Positions 1 to 8,965 of a DNA stretch of 64,000 nt are shown here, piece after piece. Both the position numbers and the translations under genes were made by a program. Source of the stretch: Chloroflexota bacterium (GTDB lineage: Bacteria; Chloroflexota; Anaerolineae; J036; Brachytrichaceae); contig JAUQQA010000004.1 in the NCBI GenBank assembly GCA_030550095.1, forward strand, positions 29,520 through 93,519, written 5' to 3'. Numbering within the stretch: the first letter of the stretch is position 1; each line of letters starts with the position of its first letter. The notes beneath the pieces were generated by a model. The model had not been told where the DNA came from, did not search any database, and saw nothing but the letters and a program-made list of their open reading frames with translations.

Positions 1-732
1 CACCTTCACAGGGTCGCCAAGCACTTGCACCCGCACGATGAATTGGCTCGCGCCTTCCACGCCGAATGCGCGCACGCCTTCGAAGATGGGGTGCAACGTC
101 TCCACATCGGTGATCACGGTGGCAGGTTGGAAGTTGTCTGGCAGCACCTCGACACCGAATTGGCGCAGGAAGCGGTTGTCGCTCTCCCAGTTGTTTGGTC
201 CGTACTGGAAGTCGGCGTACACCAAGACGCGCCCGCCGCGCTCGTAGTAGGCAGTGAGTGCCGCTACCTCAGCATCGGTAAGCAGGCGCTCGTTTGAGCC
301 AAGCACTACAAGCCGGTAGGGCGAAAGGCGCTCAACCGTGAGCGCAGTTTGCGGCGTGAGGATCAATTCGTCCACCTGCAAGCCGAGGTCGCCCTCAAGC
401 ACTTCGATGCGCAGGCGCGTGAAGCTCTCGGGCTTGCTGCCGTCGTCATACACGCGCGAGTGGGGATAGCCGCTCTCAGGGATGTGATCGCCGTTGACGA
501 ACAACACGCGCCAGCGCGGCGCAGAGGGCTGTTGCACAGCAGGGCTCACCCCTACGAAGGGAAGGAAAAGTGGCTGCGTGAGTGGCGTCTTCCCTACGAC
601 GCTCGGGCTTGGGGTTGAAGGCGCCTGCGCTGGCGCGGGTGGGGAGAGCGTTGCCTGCGGTTGGGCGCCACACGCGCTTAGCAACACGCCTAGCGCCCCC
701 GCCAACGCTTGCTTGGCGAGTTTGCGTCCCAT
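1..732 (-). CDS. Hypothetical lipoprotein, C-terminus cut by the window edge
   Basis: The frame is open from an ATG at 732 to base 1 (244 codons) with no stop, so the gene runs off the left edge. The first 21 residues form a lipoprotein signal: basic start MGRKLAK, a short hydrophobic stretch and the lipobox LLSAC. A Pro/Thr/Ser/Ala-rich linker (residues 24-50) follows, typical of a tether on the outer membrane face. The mature part has alternating beta/alpha segments, including [14 protein letters not shown] and a segment resembling [19 protein letters not shown] near residues 142-160, which recall the GATase-like or DUF4350 folds of surface proteins. No catalytic residues can be assigned and I do not recognise the family. 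A -10 hexamer lies 10 nt before the ATG, divergent from the oxidoreductase gene at 791. Confidence 0.75.
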   Translation of the reverse strand, partial: MGRKLAKQALAGALGVLLSACGAQPQATLSPPAPAQAPSTPSPSVVGKTPLTQPLFLPFVGVSPAVQQPSAPRWRVLFVNGDHIPESGYPHSRVYDDGSKPESFTRLRIEVLEGDLGLQVDELILTPQTALTVERLSPYRLVVLGSNERLLTDAEVAALTAYYERGGRVLVYADFQYGPNNWESDNRFLRQFGVEVLPDNFQPATVITDVETLHPIFEGVRAFGVEGASQFIVRVQVLGDPVKV

Positions 733-742
733 CGCGCCGCAG

Positions 743-748
743 AGTATA
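743..748 (-). promoter_or_regulatory. -10 element of the lipoprotein gene
   Basis: TATACT on the minus strand, 10 nt before the ATG at 732. No SD site lies between them, so the mRNA would be leaderless or nearly so. Confidence 0.5.
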
Positions 749-776
749 GCCAGCACCCAAGGCGCCTTCTCGTCGC

Positions 777-782
777 TACAAT
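777..782 (+). promoter_or_regulatory. -10 element of the LLM oxidoreductase gene
   Basis: TACAAT, 8 nt before the ATG at 791, with no SD. It supports 791 as the start rather than any upstream in-frame codon. Confidence 0.5.
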
Positions 783-790
783 CCAACCTC

Positions 791-1846
791 ATGGACGCAG
801 CAACCGCTCCCGCTTCAAAACCGCGCCTTGCGCTTTACATGCAAGACAAGCATCCGCTCGCCTATGAGCTGGAGATGGCGGAGTATGCCGAAGCGCATGG
901 CTTCAGCGAAATTTGGCAAGCCGATACGCGCCTCGCGCGGGATTGCATCGTGATGATGAGCGCCTTCCTCACGCGCACCAAGCGCCTGCGCATTGGCAGT
1001 GGCGTGCTCCCCATCTGGACGCGCAACGCAGCGGTGATCGCTGCGACATGGAGCACGATGTGGGAGCTTGGCAAGCAGGTCAGCGGCGATCCCGATGCGC
1101 CTAGCCGTGTGATGTTGGGGCTTGGCGCGTGGTGGGAGCCGATCGCTAGCCGCGTCGGTGTGAAGCGCGAGAAGCCACTCCAAGCCATGCGCGAGTACGT
1201 CGAGGCGATCCGCCAACTATTCACCATGGAAGAAGTCACCTATCAAGGCGAGTTCGTCAAGCTCGACCGCGTGCGGCTGGATGTGGTCTTTGGCGACACG
1301 CGCCCGCGCGACATCCCGATCTACATCGGCGCCACGGGTGACAAGATGCTAGAACTCGCCGGCGAGATCGCTGACGGCGTAGTGCTGAACTACGTGGTGA
1401 GCGTGGACTACATCAAGCGCGCGGTCTCGCTCGTCGCCCAAGGCGCGGCACGCGCAGGTAAAACGCTCGATCAAGTGGATCGCCCAGAGCTGATCGTGTG
1501 CGCGCTCAGCGATGAAGATCCCAAGGCTGCTTACTTCGAGGCGAAAAAGCTTGTGGCGTACTACCTGGCGACCGAGCCGCACATCATGAAAGCGAGCGGT
1601 GTCCCTGCCGACCTGATCGCCAAAGTGCAAAGCGTGATGGGATGGCCCGCGACAGAAGCAGAGTACATCGCTGCTGCAAAGGTGATCCCCGACGACGTGC
1701 CGCGCATGCTCATGGCGGTGGGCACGAGCGCGGAGTGCGTCGCCAAGGTGCGCGAGTACGTCGCCGCGGGCGTCACGTGTCCGATCCTCTACCCGCTGAT
1801 GGACGACATTAAGGCAGTGGTGGACGCCTTTGCAGGCGCGTTCTGA
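791..1846 (+). CDS. LLM class flavin-dependent oxidoreductase (luciferase-like)
   Basis: Encodes 351 residues of the bacterial luciferase-like monooxygenase superfamily, a TIM barrel using FMN or F420. The N-terminus carries [29 protein letters not shown] cut short here to its pattern: a beta strand followed by the helix in which EYAE..GF.EIW is the family signature. [22 protein letters not shown] (about residues 64-85) is the typical second barrel segment, and [22 protein letters not shown] (about 176-197) is the diagnostic late-barrel segment of the F420-dependent group related to methylene-tetrahydromethanopterin reductase. The substrate cannot be deduced. The open frame extends upstream to 494, but the -10 at 777-782 and the start of homology favour 791. 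The last 38 bases overlap the convergent gene that ends at 1809. Confidence 0.85.
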   Translation: MDAATAPASKPRLALYMQDKHPLAYELEMAEYAEAHGFSEIWQADTRLARDCIVMMSAFLTRTKRLRIGSGVLPIWTRNAAVIAATWSTMWELGKQVSGDPDAPSRVMLGLGAWWEPIASRVGVKREKPLQAMREYVEAIRQLFTMEEVTYQGEFVKLDRVRLDVVFGDTRPRDIPIYIGATGDKMLELAGEIADGVVLNYVVSVDYIKRAVSLVAQGAARAGKTLDQVDRPELIVCALSDEDPKAAYFEAKKLVAYYLATEPHIMKASGVPADLIAKVQSVMGWPATEAEYIAAAKVIPDDVPRMLMAVGTSAECVAKVREYVAAGVTCPILYPLMDDIKAVVDAFAGAF

Positions 1847-4130
1847 GCGCTGCGAGTGCAGCGTGTCCTGGCAGGTGCGCAGCCCAACGCTGCCGCAGCG
1901 CCTGCCGTAGCACAGGCAGCATAACGGGGAGCCACCGGTCGGCGTCAGGAGCGGCAGGATGGTGAGCGTTGAACCGGTAGCGCACGTATTGCTCGGTCAG
2001 CTCGGTGATGAGCGGCGCAATGGCAGGAAGTGCGCGCGTGAGCGCAGCAGCTTGCTCGAACGGCGTGTAATGGGCGCGATACAAGCCCAGCCACTCCGCG
2101 TAGCGCAGCATCACGCCGTACGCGCGCGCAACAGAAGGCAAGCCACCTAAGCCCCTGGTCTCCACCCATTGCCACCCTTGGCGGAAGATCATGGCGCCGC
2201 CACCCAAGAGCGCTAAGAGCGCCACCCCCCCGATCAGCGCAAACGGCATCGCCGTTCGGCTTGGCGTGGGAGTGCTTCTTGCAAGCGTCGGCGTGGGGAA
2301 CGGGGTTGAGGTGGGCGCGGGTTGCATCGCCGCCGCGGAGGGCACAGACGTTGGTGTGGGCACGGGGGTGGGTGTTGCAGTCGGCGCTGCTTCTTCTGGA
2401 GAGGCAGCAAGCACTTCTTCGACGCGCGGAATGGGCGGCTGTCCTGCCGTCGGCTCGAATTCCACCCAACCGTACTCTGGGAAGAACACCTCGACCCACG
2501 TGTGGCTATCGCGTGCTTGGACGCGATAGGTGAGCGTGTCTGCGGCAAGGTCATCGAGGAGAAGTGTGCCCTGGGCGTAGCCGACAGCGAGGCGAGCGGG
2601 CACGCCCACGCTGCGCAGCATCATCACCATAGCCGTCGCGTAGTACGTGCAGTAGCCGCGGCGCGCGTGGAAAAGAAGGTAGTCGCTTGCCTCGATGTCA
2701 GCGGGCGGCTCGGGCAGCGCTTCGTCGTAGGCGATGTTCTCGCGGAGCCAGCGCTCGACCGCCTCAGCCTTGTCGAACGGCGTTGTAAACCCGCGCGTGA
2801 TGTTGGCGGCAAGGTCGCGCACGCGCTCAGGCACCTGCGGCGGCACTTGCAAGTAGCGCTCCATCACCCAAGCTGGGTAACGCGTTGACGCACGGCGCAG
2901 CTCGCTGATGCTCGCGCGGCTCACCGAACCTTCAGCCTCATAACGGCTCCCAGTTTGGATCGGAGCAAGTGCGCGGAGTTGCACAACAGCGGCGGTGCCT
3001 TCGCCAACGGATTCGATGAGCCGCTGTGCCTCGGCTGCGACTCCAAGCGGCTGCCCCGGCGTGAAGAACGTGTCGCTGGTGCGGAACGTGCGGAACGTGG
3101 CACGCACGCGCTCGCGGGCAGCGTAGGCGGGCAATCGCAATGCAGCGCCAGGCTGGAGCACCGTGTTTTGCGTGTTGTGCCAAGCGCGCCCGTCGTAGAA
3201 GTCGAAACTCGTGGCGCGCCAGTAATAGCGCGCAGGCGGCGCCGTCACCTCCATCACCAGCGCGGAGGACAACGCACGCGGCCCGCTGAGCACAAGCGCA
3301 CCCTCATAGCGCTCAGCAGGCTGATTCACCGTGCTTGGGGCGCTGGTCTGCAAGGTGCTCAGGCGTTGGCTGAGGCGCTCCACGGCTTCGCGCGCGGCGT
3401 GGAGGAATGCTTGAGAATCGGGGATAGGTGGCGCGACGCCTAAGCGCCATCCCACCACGCCACTGAGGAATGCCATGCCCACACTTGCTGCCGCCACCCA
3501 CATCCCCAATGAGCCAGAGGCACGGTGCGGCGTGCCGAGCCACTGCGTTGCGCGCGCGATGAGCTGCGTGATACCTAACCCAAGGAGCGCGCCGAGCAAA
3601 AACACAGCGAGGAAGGGCGCCATGTTGCGCGCGCCAGCGTAGTAATACACGTTGGCAAGCAAGGTCGTGCCCAGCAACAAGATCGCTTGCCCAACGCGCT
3701 GGTGGCGCAGCGCCTGCCATGTGGCGCTATAGCCCAAAGCCCACAGCAACGCCGAAAGCACCACGATGAACACCACGGCGTCGCGGATGTTCTCGCCTTG
3801 GCTCAGCGCGCGTACCCAGCGCCAGAGCGCCTCGATGATGAAGAGCACGCGCGCGCGCCACTCGCCCATGGCTGCGACTTGAGGGTGGTTGCCGCCGATC
3901 AGCGCGACCACAAACGCGCCGTACACAGCCGCGAAGCAGTGCGCAGTGAGTGGCGCAAACGAGCTATAAGCAAGCGCGGTGCCAGCCAGCGCGCTGAGGG
4001 CTGCGACGATGAAAATGGAGGTAGTGTGTGCCTCCCACTCCGCAGCCACGATGCTGCCGCCCGTCGCGGCGAGCATCAGCATCACCGCGAGGAGCAACAG
4101 CGGGTCGTAACGCCTCCGAGCGCTCATCAA
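1809..4130 (-). CDS. TgpA-like membrane transglutaminase-domain protein
   Basis: A 773-residue integral membrane protein with the TgpA architecture: about seven N-terminal transmembrane helices (DUF3488-like, residues 10-230), an external transglutaminase-like domain, a Thr/Pro-rich linker (about residues 585-630, alternating T-P), another membrane helix ([15 protein letters not shown]) and a C-terminal DUF4129-like cytoplasmic tail. The thiol-protease/transglutaminase triad is visible: Cys494 in [18 protein letters not shown], His in [15 protein letters not shown] and Asp in the following strand before EFEPTAGQP. Substrates of this family are mostly unknown; envelope proteins are likely. Its ATG overlaps the lpdA stop (ATGA), so it is translated behind lpdA, an unexpected partner. 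The gene ends inside the convergent LLM gene (38-nt overlap). Confidence 0.85.
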   Translation of the reverse strand: MMSARRRYDPLLLLAVMLMLAATGGSIVAAEWEAHTTSIFIVAALSALAGTALAYSSFAPLTAHCFAAVYGAFVVALIGGNHPQVAAMGEWRARVLFIIEALWRWVRALSQGENIRDAVVFIVVLSALLWALGYSATWQALRHQRVGQAILLLGTTLLANVYYYAGARNMAPFLAVFLLGALLGLGITQLIARATQWLGTPHRASGSLGMWVAAASVGMAFLSGVVGWRLGVAPPIPDSQAFLHAAREAVERLSQRLSTLQTSAPSTVNQPAERYEGALVLSGPRALSSALVMEVTAPPARYYWRATSFDFYDGRAWHNTQNTVLQPGAALRLPAYAARERVRATFRTFRTSDTFFTPGQPLGVAAEAQRLIESVGEGTAAVVQLRALAPIQTGSRYEAEGSVSRASISELRRASTRYPAWVMERYLQVPPQVPERVRDLAANITRGFTTPFDKAEAVERWLRENIAYDEALPEPPADIEASDYLLFHARRGYCTYYATAMVMMLRSVGVPARLAVGYAQGTLLLDDLAADTLTYRVQARDSHTWVEVFFPEYGWVEFEPTAGQPPIPRVEEVLAASPEEAAPTATPTPVPTPTSVPSAAAMQPAPTSTPFPTPTLARSTPTPSRTAMPFALIGGVALLALLGGGAMIFRQGWQWVETRGLGGLPSVARAYGVMLRYAEWLGLYRAHYTPFEQAAALTRALPAIAPLITELTEQYVRYRFNAHHPAAPDADRWLPVMLPVLRQALRQRWAAHLPGHAALAALRTRLQRRPPLP

Positions 4131-5572
4131 ATGTGGATCGGCTGCCCCAAGATGCCGTGCGCCGCTTCCATGAGCGATTCGCTCAAAGTGGGGTGCGCAT
4201 GCACGGCGCGCGCGATCTCCTCAGTGGTTAGCTCTGCCGACTTCGCTAACACAAACTCAGGCAGAAGCTCGGTCACATCAGGACCGATGCAGTGTACGCC
4301 GAGCACCTCGCCATACTTCGCGTCGGCGACCACCTTGACGAAGCCATCGGTGTTGTTGAGCGCGAGCGACTTGCCGTTGGCGCGCAACGGGAATTTGCTC
4401 ACCTTCACCTCGTAACCGCGCTCGCGCGCTTGGGTTTCGGTCAAGCCCATGCTGGCAACTTGAGGATGCGTGTAAGTGCAGCGCGGCATAGCTTCATAGT
4501 TCAGCGTGGGCACGTGCCCTTGATACTTGCCCATTGCCGCAGCGATCGCCTCGGCAGCGACGATGCCCTGCGCCGAAGCAACGTGCGCCAAGCGCAACTT
4601 GCCCGTCACGTCGCCGACAGCGTACACGCCAGGCACGTTGGTTTGCATCCGCTCGTCCACCTCAATGTAGCCGCCCTTGTTCAGCGCCACACCGATCTTC
4701 TCCAAGCCAATGCCGCTCGTGTTCGGCGCGACGCTCACAGCAACCAACACCCACTCCGCAGCGACGCTTTGCCGCTGGCCGCTGGCGTCCTCATAAAACA
4801 CGCTCACCTCGCGCTCGCTCACTTTCGCATCTACCACCTTCGCGTTGGCGATCGTCTTGATGCCCATGCGGTTGAACGCGCGTGTGATCTCAGCGCTGAT
4901 CTCCTCGTCTTCGAGCGGCATGATGCGCGGCAATGCCTCGAGCACGGTCACCTCGGCACCATAGGCGTGGAAGATGTAGGCAAACTCCATGCCGATCGCG
5001 CCAGAGCCAATGATCACCATGGACTTTGGCACGCGCTGCACCTCAAGCAATTGGCGATACGTAAACACGCGCACGCCATCTGGCTGCAAAAACGGCAACG
5101 TCACTGGGCGCGCGCCAGTGGCGATGATCACGTTGCGCGCGTTGAGGCGTTGCTCCTCGGCGCGGTGCTCCACTAACACTGTGTTTGGCGTGAGCAGCGA
5201 GCCTTCGCCGGGATATACGCGGATGTTGTTCTTCTTCATCAGGAACTCAACGCCGCGCACCAAGCGCGTGCTTACCTCGCGGCTGCGCTTGTAGGCCTTG
5301 GCGTAGTCCACGCGCAAGTTGTCAAAGCTGATGCCGTAGGTCTCGCCGTCCTTCACCAGCTCGACGATCTCGGCGTTGCGCAGGAGCACCTTCGTAGGGA
5401 TACACCCCCAGTTGAGGCAAATGCCGCCGAGCTGATCGCGCTCCACAAGTGCCACCTTAAGCCCGAGTTGCGCGGCACGGATCGCCGCCACGTAGCCGCC
5501 AGGTCCAGCGCCCAGCACCACCACGTCGTATGTCGGCGCCGCGTTGGTCTGCGATACCGGTGCGGATGTCAT
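4127..5572 (-). CDS. lpdA: Dihydrolipoyl dehydrogenase
   Basis: Encodes 481 residues of the pyridine nucleotide-disulfide oxidoreductase family, the E3 subunit that reoxidises lipoyl groups of 2-oxoacid dehydrogenase or glycine cleavage complexes with FAD and NAD+. The FAD-binding GAGPGGYVAA lies near residue 21. The redox-active disulfide is Cys52/Cys57 in GGICLNWGCIPTK. The NAD-binding segment IIGSGAIGMEFA and the second FAD motif VYAVGDVTG follow, and the C-terminal His-Glu pair is in HAHPTLSESLMEAAHG. All key residues are intact and the length is normal. A short N-terminal extension (about 14 residues) precedes the first strand. A -10 lies 7 nt before the ATG, immediately downstream of the terminator of the preceding gene. 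No E1 or E2 gene is nearby. Confidence 0.95.
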   Translation of the reverse strand: MTSAPVSQTNAAPTYDVVVLGAGPGGYVAAIRAAQLGLKVALVERDQLGGICLNWGCIPTKVLLRNAEIVELVKDGETYGISFDNLRVDYAKAYKRSREVSTRLVRGVEFLMKKNNIRVYPGEGSLLTPNTVLVEHRAEEQRLNARNVIIATGARPVTLPFLQPDGVRVFTYRQLLEVQRVPKSMVIIGSGAIGMEFAYIFHAYGAEVTVLEALPRIMPLEDEEISAEITRAFNRMGIKTIANAKVVDAKVSEREVSVFYEDASGQRQSVAAEWVLVAVSVAPNTSGIGLEKIGVALNKGGYIEVDERMQTNVPGVYAVGDVTGKLRLAHVASAQGIVAAEAIAAAMGKYQGHVPTLNYEAMPRCTYTHPQVASMGLTETQARERGYEVKVSKFPLRANGKSLALNNTDGFVKVVADAKYGEVLGVHCIGPDVTELLPEFVLAKSAELTTEEIARAVHAHPTLSESLMEAAHGILGQPIHI

Positions 5573-5579
5573 GCCAGGG

Positions 5580-5585
5580 ATTATC
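5580..5585 (-). promoter_or_regulatory. -10 element of lpdA
   Basis: GATAAT on the minus strand, 7 nt before the lpdA ATG, with no SD. It fits into the 43 bp between the upstream terminator hairpin and the gene. Confidence 0.5.
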
Positions 5586-5610
5586 TCAAGACTCGTTCAC
5601 GACAGCCGAA

Positions 5611-5650
5611 ATGAAAAAGTGCCTTGCCAGCCCTGCTAGCAAGGCACTTT
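5611..5650 (-). terminator. Intrinsic terminator of the TlpA-like gene
   Basis: A perfect 11-bp inverted repeat pairs 5616-5626 (AAAGTGCCTTG) with 5640-5650 around a 13-nt loop. Read on the minus strand the stem ends in a run of five T. It lies 18 bases beyond the stop of the thioredoxin-like gene, so it separates that gene from lpdA. Confidence 0.85.
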
Positions 5651-5668
5651 GCGCCTTGGCAACCTCGC

Positions 5669-6217
5669 TCAAGGCAAAACAGCCGAGCTCACCTTGCAGT
5701 TCCTGCCGCCTGCCACGCTGCGCGCAAGGTTTATCACCTGCTTCTCCGAAGACCATCCAAGCTGCACCCGCTGGATCGTCCCGCGTGGCGAGATGAACAC
5801 AGTGGTCGGCACACCACTCACGCGGTAAGCGTCTGCGATGGCGTCGTTGTGTTGACGCACGATGCTGAACGAAATGCCATGGTGCTCCGCGTAGGCTTTC
5901 ACGACCCCCTCATCGTCGTCCCAAATATTGATGCCGATGAACACCACGCCGCGCTTGCGCAACGCGCGATGCGCTGCGACCACAGAGGGCGTCATCTGCT
6001 CGCAGTAGGGACACCACGTTGCGAAGAAATACAACACCACCCCACAGCCCTTCAGCTCGCTCAACTGCACAGCGCGCCCACTCATATCGAGCGCCTGGAA
6101 GCCCGGTGCAGGCTCCGAAGGCTGAGCGAACGTAGGTGTAGCAACGGCAAGAGCAACCACGAAACTCAGGGCAACCAAAAGCCCCTTGTTGAAGGGAAAG
6201 CGTGAAAAACGGTTCAT
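5669..6217 (-). CDS. Secreted TlpA/ResA-type thioredoxin-like protein
   Basis: Encodes 182 residues. A Sec signal or membrane anchor (MNRFSRFPFNKGLL followed by a hydrophobic run to TPTFAQ) is followed by an AhpC/TSA-thioredoxin fold. The active site is WCPYC in VVLYFFATWCPYCEQM, and the cis-proline loop is GVPTTVFIS. This family reduces disulfides outside the membrane, for example apocytochrome c or Cu-site assembly proteins; no cytochrome or assembly genes are nearby, so the client is unknown. The start at 6217 is chosen because it begins the signal peptide and follows a strong SD (GGGAGGTG). An in-frame extension to 6427 lacks such features. It is transcribed divergently from acsA and ends at the hairpin 5616-5650. 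Confidence 0.85.
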   Translation of the reverse strand: MNRFSRFPFNKGLLVALSFVVALAVATPTFAQPSEPAPGFQALDMSGRAVQLSELKGCGVVLYFFATWCPYCEQMTPSVVAAHRALRKRGVVFIGINIWDDDEGVVKAYAEHHGISFSIVRQHNDAIADAYRVSGVPTTVFISPRGTIQRVQLGWSSEKQVINLARSVAGGRNCKVSSAVLP

Positions 6218-6230
6218 GAGGTAACACCTC
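6218..6230 (-). promoter_or_regulatory. Inverted repeat over the SD of the TlpA-like gene
   Basis: GAGGT-AAC-ACCTC directly abuts the start codon. On the minus-strand mRNA the SD (GGGAGGTG) falls in a 5-bp stem with a 3-nt loop, which could partly hide the ribosome site. It is short enough to be chance. Confidence 0.3.
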
Positions 6231-6379
6231 CCGCGCGTGTAGTGTTGTGGCGGAGTGTATAGGGTGCTGCACCTCAGTTGCATGACGCTGCGCTGAGAAT
6301 TTGCCCCTCGTTTTCTGCCTGAGGAGGAGGGAGCAGAAGTGAGTAAGATCAAAGCAATCCAGCAATCACGGAGGTTGCT

Positions 6380-8281
6380 ATGACCGAGATCACAACCGTT
6401 GCGACCCAGGCACAGCAGGTGTTTCACCCCTCACCCGAGGTCGTCGAGCGCGCGCGTATTAAGAATTGGGAGGCGGTCAACGCGCAAGCGTCTGCCGACC
6501 CGCTCGGCTTTTGGGCAGAGCGTGCAAGCGAGCTGGAATGGTTCCAACGCTGGGAGAAGGTGCTCGACGACTCAAACAAGCCGTTCTACAAGTGGTTTGT
6601 GGGCGGCAAGTTCAACATCGTGCACAACGCGCTCGACCGCCACATGAAGACATGGCGCAAGAACAAAGTAGCCTTCATCTGGCAGGGAGAGGACTTCAGC
6701 GAGCGCATCATCTCCTACGGCGAGCTATACCGTGAAGTCAATCGCTTTGCGAATGTGCTCAAGTCGCTCGGTGTGAAGAAAGGCGACCGCGTCACGATCT
6801 ACATGGGGCGCGTCATCGAGTTGCCTGTGGCGATGCTTGCGTGCGCCAAGATCGGCGCGGTGCACTCCGTGGTGTATGGCGGCTTCTCGGTAGAGGCACT
6901 ACGCGGGCGCATCGCCGACTCGCAAAGCAAAGTGCTCATCACTTGCGACGGCGCCTACGTCAACGGCAAAGTGGTGGAGCTGAAACGCATCGTGGACGAA
7001 GCGCTCGCGCCCGGCGACCTGCCTGTTGAGAAGGTCGTGGTGTACAAGCGCACGGGGCGCGAGATCGGTTGGGTGGAAGGGCGCGACCTTTGGTGGCACG
7101 AATTGATGAAAGACGCAAGCCCCGTGTGCGAGACCGAGGTGATGGACGCCGAGGATCCGCTCTTCATCCTTTACACCTCTGGCTCCACTGGCAAGCCTAA
7201 GGCGCTGCTGCACACGCATGGCGGCTATGCGGTGTACACCTACACCACCTTGCGCTACGTCTTCGATGTGCAGGACGACGACCGCTACTGGTGTGCCGCC
7301 GACCCCGGCTGGATCACGGGACACTCGTACATCGTCTATGCGCCGCTGATGAACGGCGTCACCAGCATCATCTACGAGGGTGGGCCTGCCTATCCCGAGC
7401 CTGATCGCTGGTGGCGCATCGTCGAGCAGTATGGCGTGACCATCCTTTACTGCGCGCCAACCGCCATTCGCGGCTTCATGCGCTTCGGCGGGGAGTGGCC
7501 CAAGAAGCACGACCTCAGCAGCTTGCGCTTGCTCGGAAGTGTGGGCGAGCCAATCAACCCCGAGGCGTGGTTGTGGTACTACCACAACATCGGCGGTGGG
7601 CGTTGCCCGATCATGGACACGTGGTGGCAAACGGAGACCGGCGGTTTCATGATCACGCCGTTGCCTGTCGTGCCTCTCAAGCCTGGCAGCGCCACACGCC
7701 CGTTCTTCACCATCAAAGCCGAAGTGGTGGACGACCACGGCAACCCCGTGAAGCCTGGTGAGGAAGGCTACCTCACCATCACCACACCGTGGCCCGGCAT
7801 GGCGCGCACGATCTTCGGCGATCCCGACCGCTACGTGCAAACCTACTGGTCGCGCTACCCTGGGCGCTACTTCACAGGCGACAGCGCGCGCGTGGACGAA
7901 GATGGCTACTTCTGGATCATCGGGCGCGTTGATGATGTGATCAAGGTCAGCGGTTATCGCCTCGGCACGGCTGAGATTGAAAGCGCGTTGGTCTCGCACC
8001 CAGCAGTCGCAGAGGCAGCCGCAATTGGCTTGCCGCACGAAATCCGCGGCAACGCGATTTACACCTACGTCATCCTGCGGGCAGGCTACGAAGGTACCCC
8101 AGAGCTGGCTGAGGAACTGCGCCAGCATGTGGGCAAAGTGCTCGGTCCAATCGCGCGTCCTGAGAAGGTGGAGTTCGTCACCAAGCTGCCGAAGACGCGC
8201 AGCGGCAAGATCATGCGCCGTGTGCTGAAAGCGCGCGCGCTTGGCTTACCCGAGGGCGACCTCACCACCCTTGAGGAGTAA
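6380..8281 (+). CDS. acsA: Acetyl-CoA synthetase (AMP-forming)
   Basis: Encodes 633 residues, the normal Acs length. The enzyme makes acetyl-CoA from acetate, ATP and CoA through acetyl-AMP. The P-loop-like A3 motif is [21 protein letters not shown], with WWQTETGG (A5), [20 protein letters not shown] (A7/A8 hinge) and [13 protein letters not shown] (A10) following. Lys610 in the A10 motif is the adenylating lysine that is acetylated and so regulated in other bacteria. The ATG at 6380 has a good SD (GGAGGTT) 5 nt upstream. The nearby citrate synthase gene (61.7 kb) is not linked. The gene is divergent from the thioredoxin gene and 42 bp ahead of dhaL. Confidence 0.96.
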   Translation: MTEITTVATQAQQVFHPSPEVVERARIKNWEAVNAQASADPLGFWAERASELEWFQRWEKVLDDSNKPFYKWFVGGKFNIVHNALDRHMKTWRKNKVAFIWQGEDFSERIISYGELYREVNRFANVLKSLGVKKGDRVTIYMGRVIELPVAMLACAKIGAVHSVVYGGFSVEALRGRIADSQSKVLITCDGAYVNGKVVELKRIVDEALAPGDLPVEKVVVYKRTGREIGWVEGRDLWWHELMKDASPVCETEVMDAEDPLFILYTSGSTGKPKALLHTHGGYAVYTYTTLRYVFDVQDDDRYWCAADPGWITGHSYIVYAPLMNGVTSIIYEGGPAYPEPDRWWRIVEQYGVTILYCAPTAIRGFMRFGGEWPKKHDLSSLRLLGSVGEPINPEAWLWYYHNIGGGRCPIMDTWWQTETGGFMITPLPVVPLKPGSATRPFFTIKAEVVDDHGNPVKPGEEGYLTITTPWPGMARTIFGDPDRYVQTYWSRYPGRYFTGDSARVDEDGYFWIIGRVDDVIKVSGYRLGTAEIESALVSHPAVAEAAAIGLPHEIRGNAIYTYVILRAGYEGTPELAEELRQHVGKVLGPIARPEKVEFVTKLPKTRSGKIMRRVLKARALGLPEGDLTTLEE

Positions 8282-8323
8282 CGCGCGCTCGCTTATCCTA
8301 GTCGAACAATCGAGGTAGATTGC

Positions 8324-8965
8324 ATGAGCACCATCACACGCGAAGCGATTCTCGCTTGGTTGCGCGCCTACGCAGAAGTCATCGCTGAGCAAAAAGACTT
8401 CCTCACCCAACTTGACATGGCGATCGGTGATGGCGATCATGGCGCCAACATGCACCGCGGCATGCAAGCCGTGCTGAGCAAGCTCAACGACGTTGCAAAC
8501 CAAGACATCGGCACCATCTTTAGAACCGTCGCCATGACGTTGCTGAGCACGGTTGGCGGCGCCAGCGGGCCGCTCTACGGCACGTTCTTCTTGCAAATGG
8601 CAAGCGTCGCCAACGGCAAGACAGCGCTGACGCCCGCAGAGTTCAGCGAGGCGCTGAAGCGCGGCATTGACGGCATCGTAGCTCGGGGTAAGGCAGCTCC
8701 TGGCGAGAAGACCATGATTGACGCGCTGTTGCCCGCCTTCGAGGCGTTGAAGTCGAGCCTCGACGCGGGAGCGAGCTTTGCGGAAGCCGTGCGCGCCAGC
8801 GCTGCCGCAGCTGCTGCCGGGCGCGATGCCACGATCCCCATGGTGGCGAAAAAGGGACGCGCCAGCTACCTCGGCGAGCGCAGCGCGGGTCACCAGGACC
8901 CCGGCGCCACCTCCTCGCATTTATTGCTTGAGACCGCAGCTCGCACACTGCCTGAGGCGTCCTAG
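8324..8965 (+). CDS. dhaL: Dihydroxyacetone kinase, ADP-binding subunit DhaL
   Basis: Encodes 213 residues of the DhaL family, an all-helical barrel that holds ADP as a permanently bound coenzyme, is rephosphorylated by DhaM and passes the phosphate to dihydroxyacetone covalently bound to DhaK. The Mg-ADP aspartates are Asp31, Asp36 and Asp38 in LDMAIGDGDHGANMHRG, and GGASGPLYGTFF is the conserved nucleotide loop. The C-terminal RASYLGERSAGHQDPGA is the usual family signature. A -10 (TATCCT, 8294-8299) and an SD (GAGGT) precede the ATG. The stop codon directly abuts the dhaM start. No dhaK lies beside it, which is unusual, since dhaK normally precedes dhaL. Confidence 0.93.
   Translation: MSTITREAILAWLRAYAEVIAEQKDFLTQLDMAIGDGDHGANMHRGMQAVLSKLNDVANQDIGTIFRTVAMTLLSTVGGASGPLYGTFFLQMASVANGKTALTPAEFSEALKRGIDGIVARGKAAPGEKTMIDALLPAFEALKSSLDAGASFAEAVRASAAAAAAGRDATIPMVAKKGRASYLGERSAGHQDPGATSSHLLLETAARTLPEAS

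Noticed and set aside
494..790. In-frame extension upstream of the LLM oxidoreductase
   Set aside because: It overlaps the antisense lipoprotein gene, lacks family homology, and lies upstream of the -10 at 777-782.
6899..8128. 409-codon open frame on the minus strand
   Set aside because: It is antisense to the intact acsA coding region and shows no protein family; it is a codon-usage shadow.
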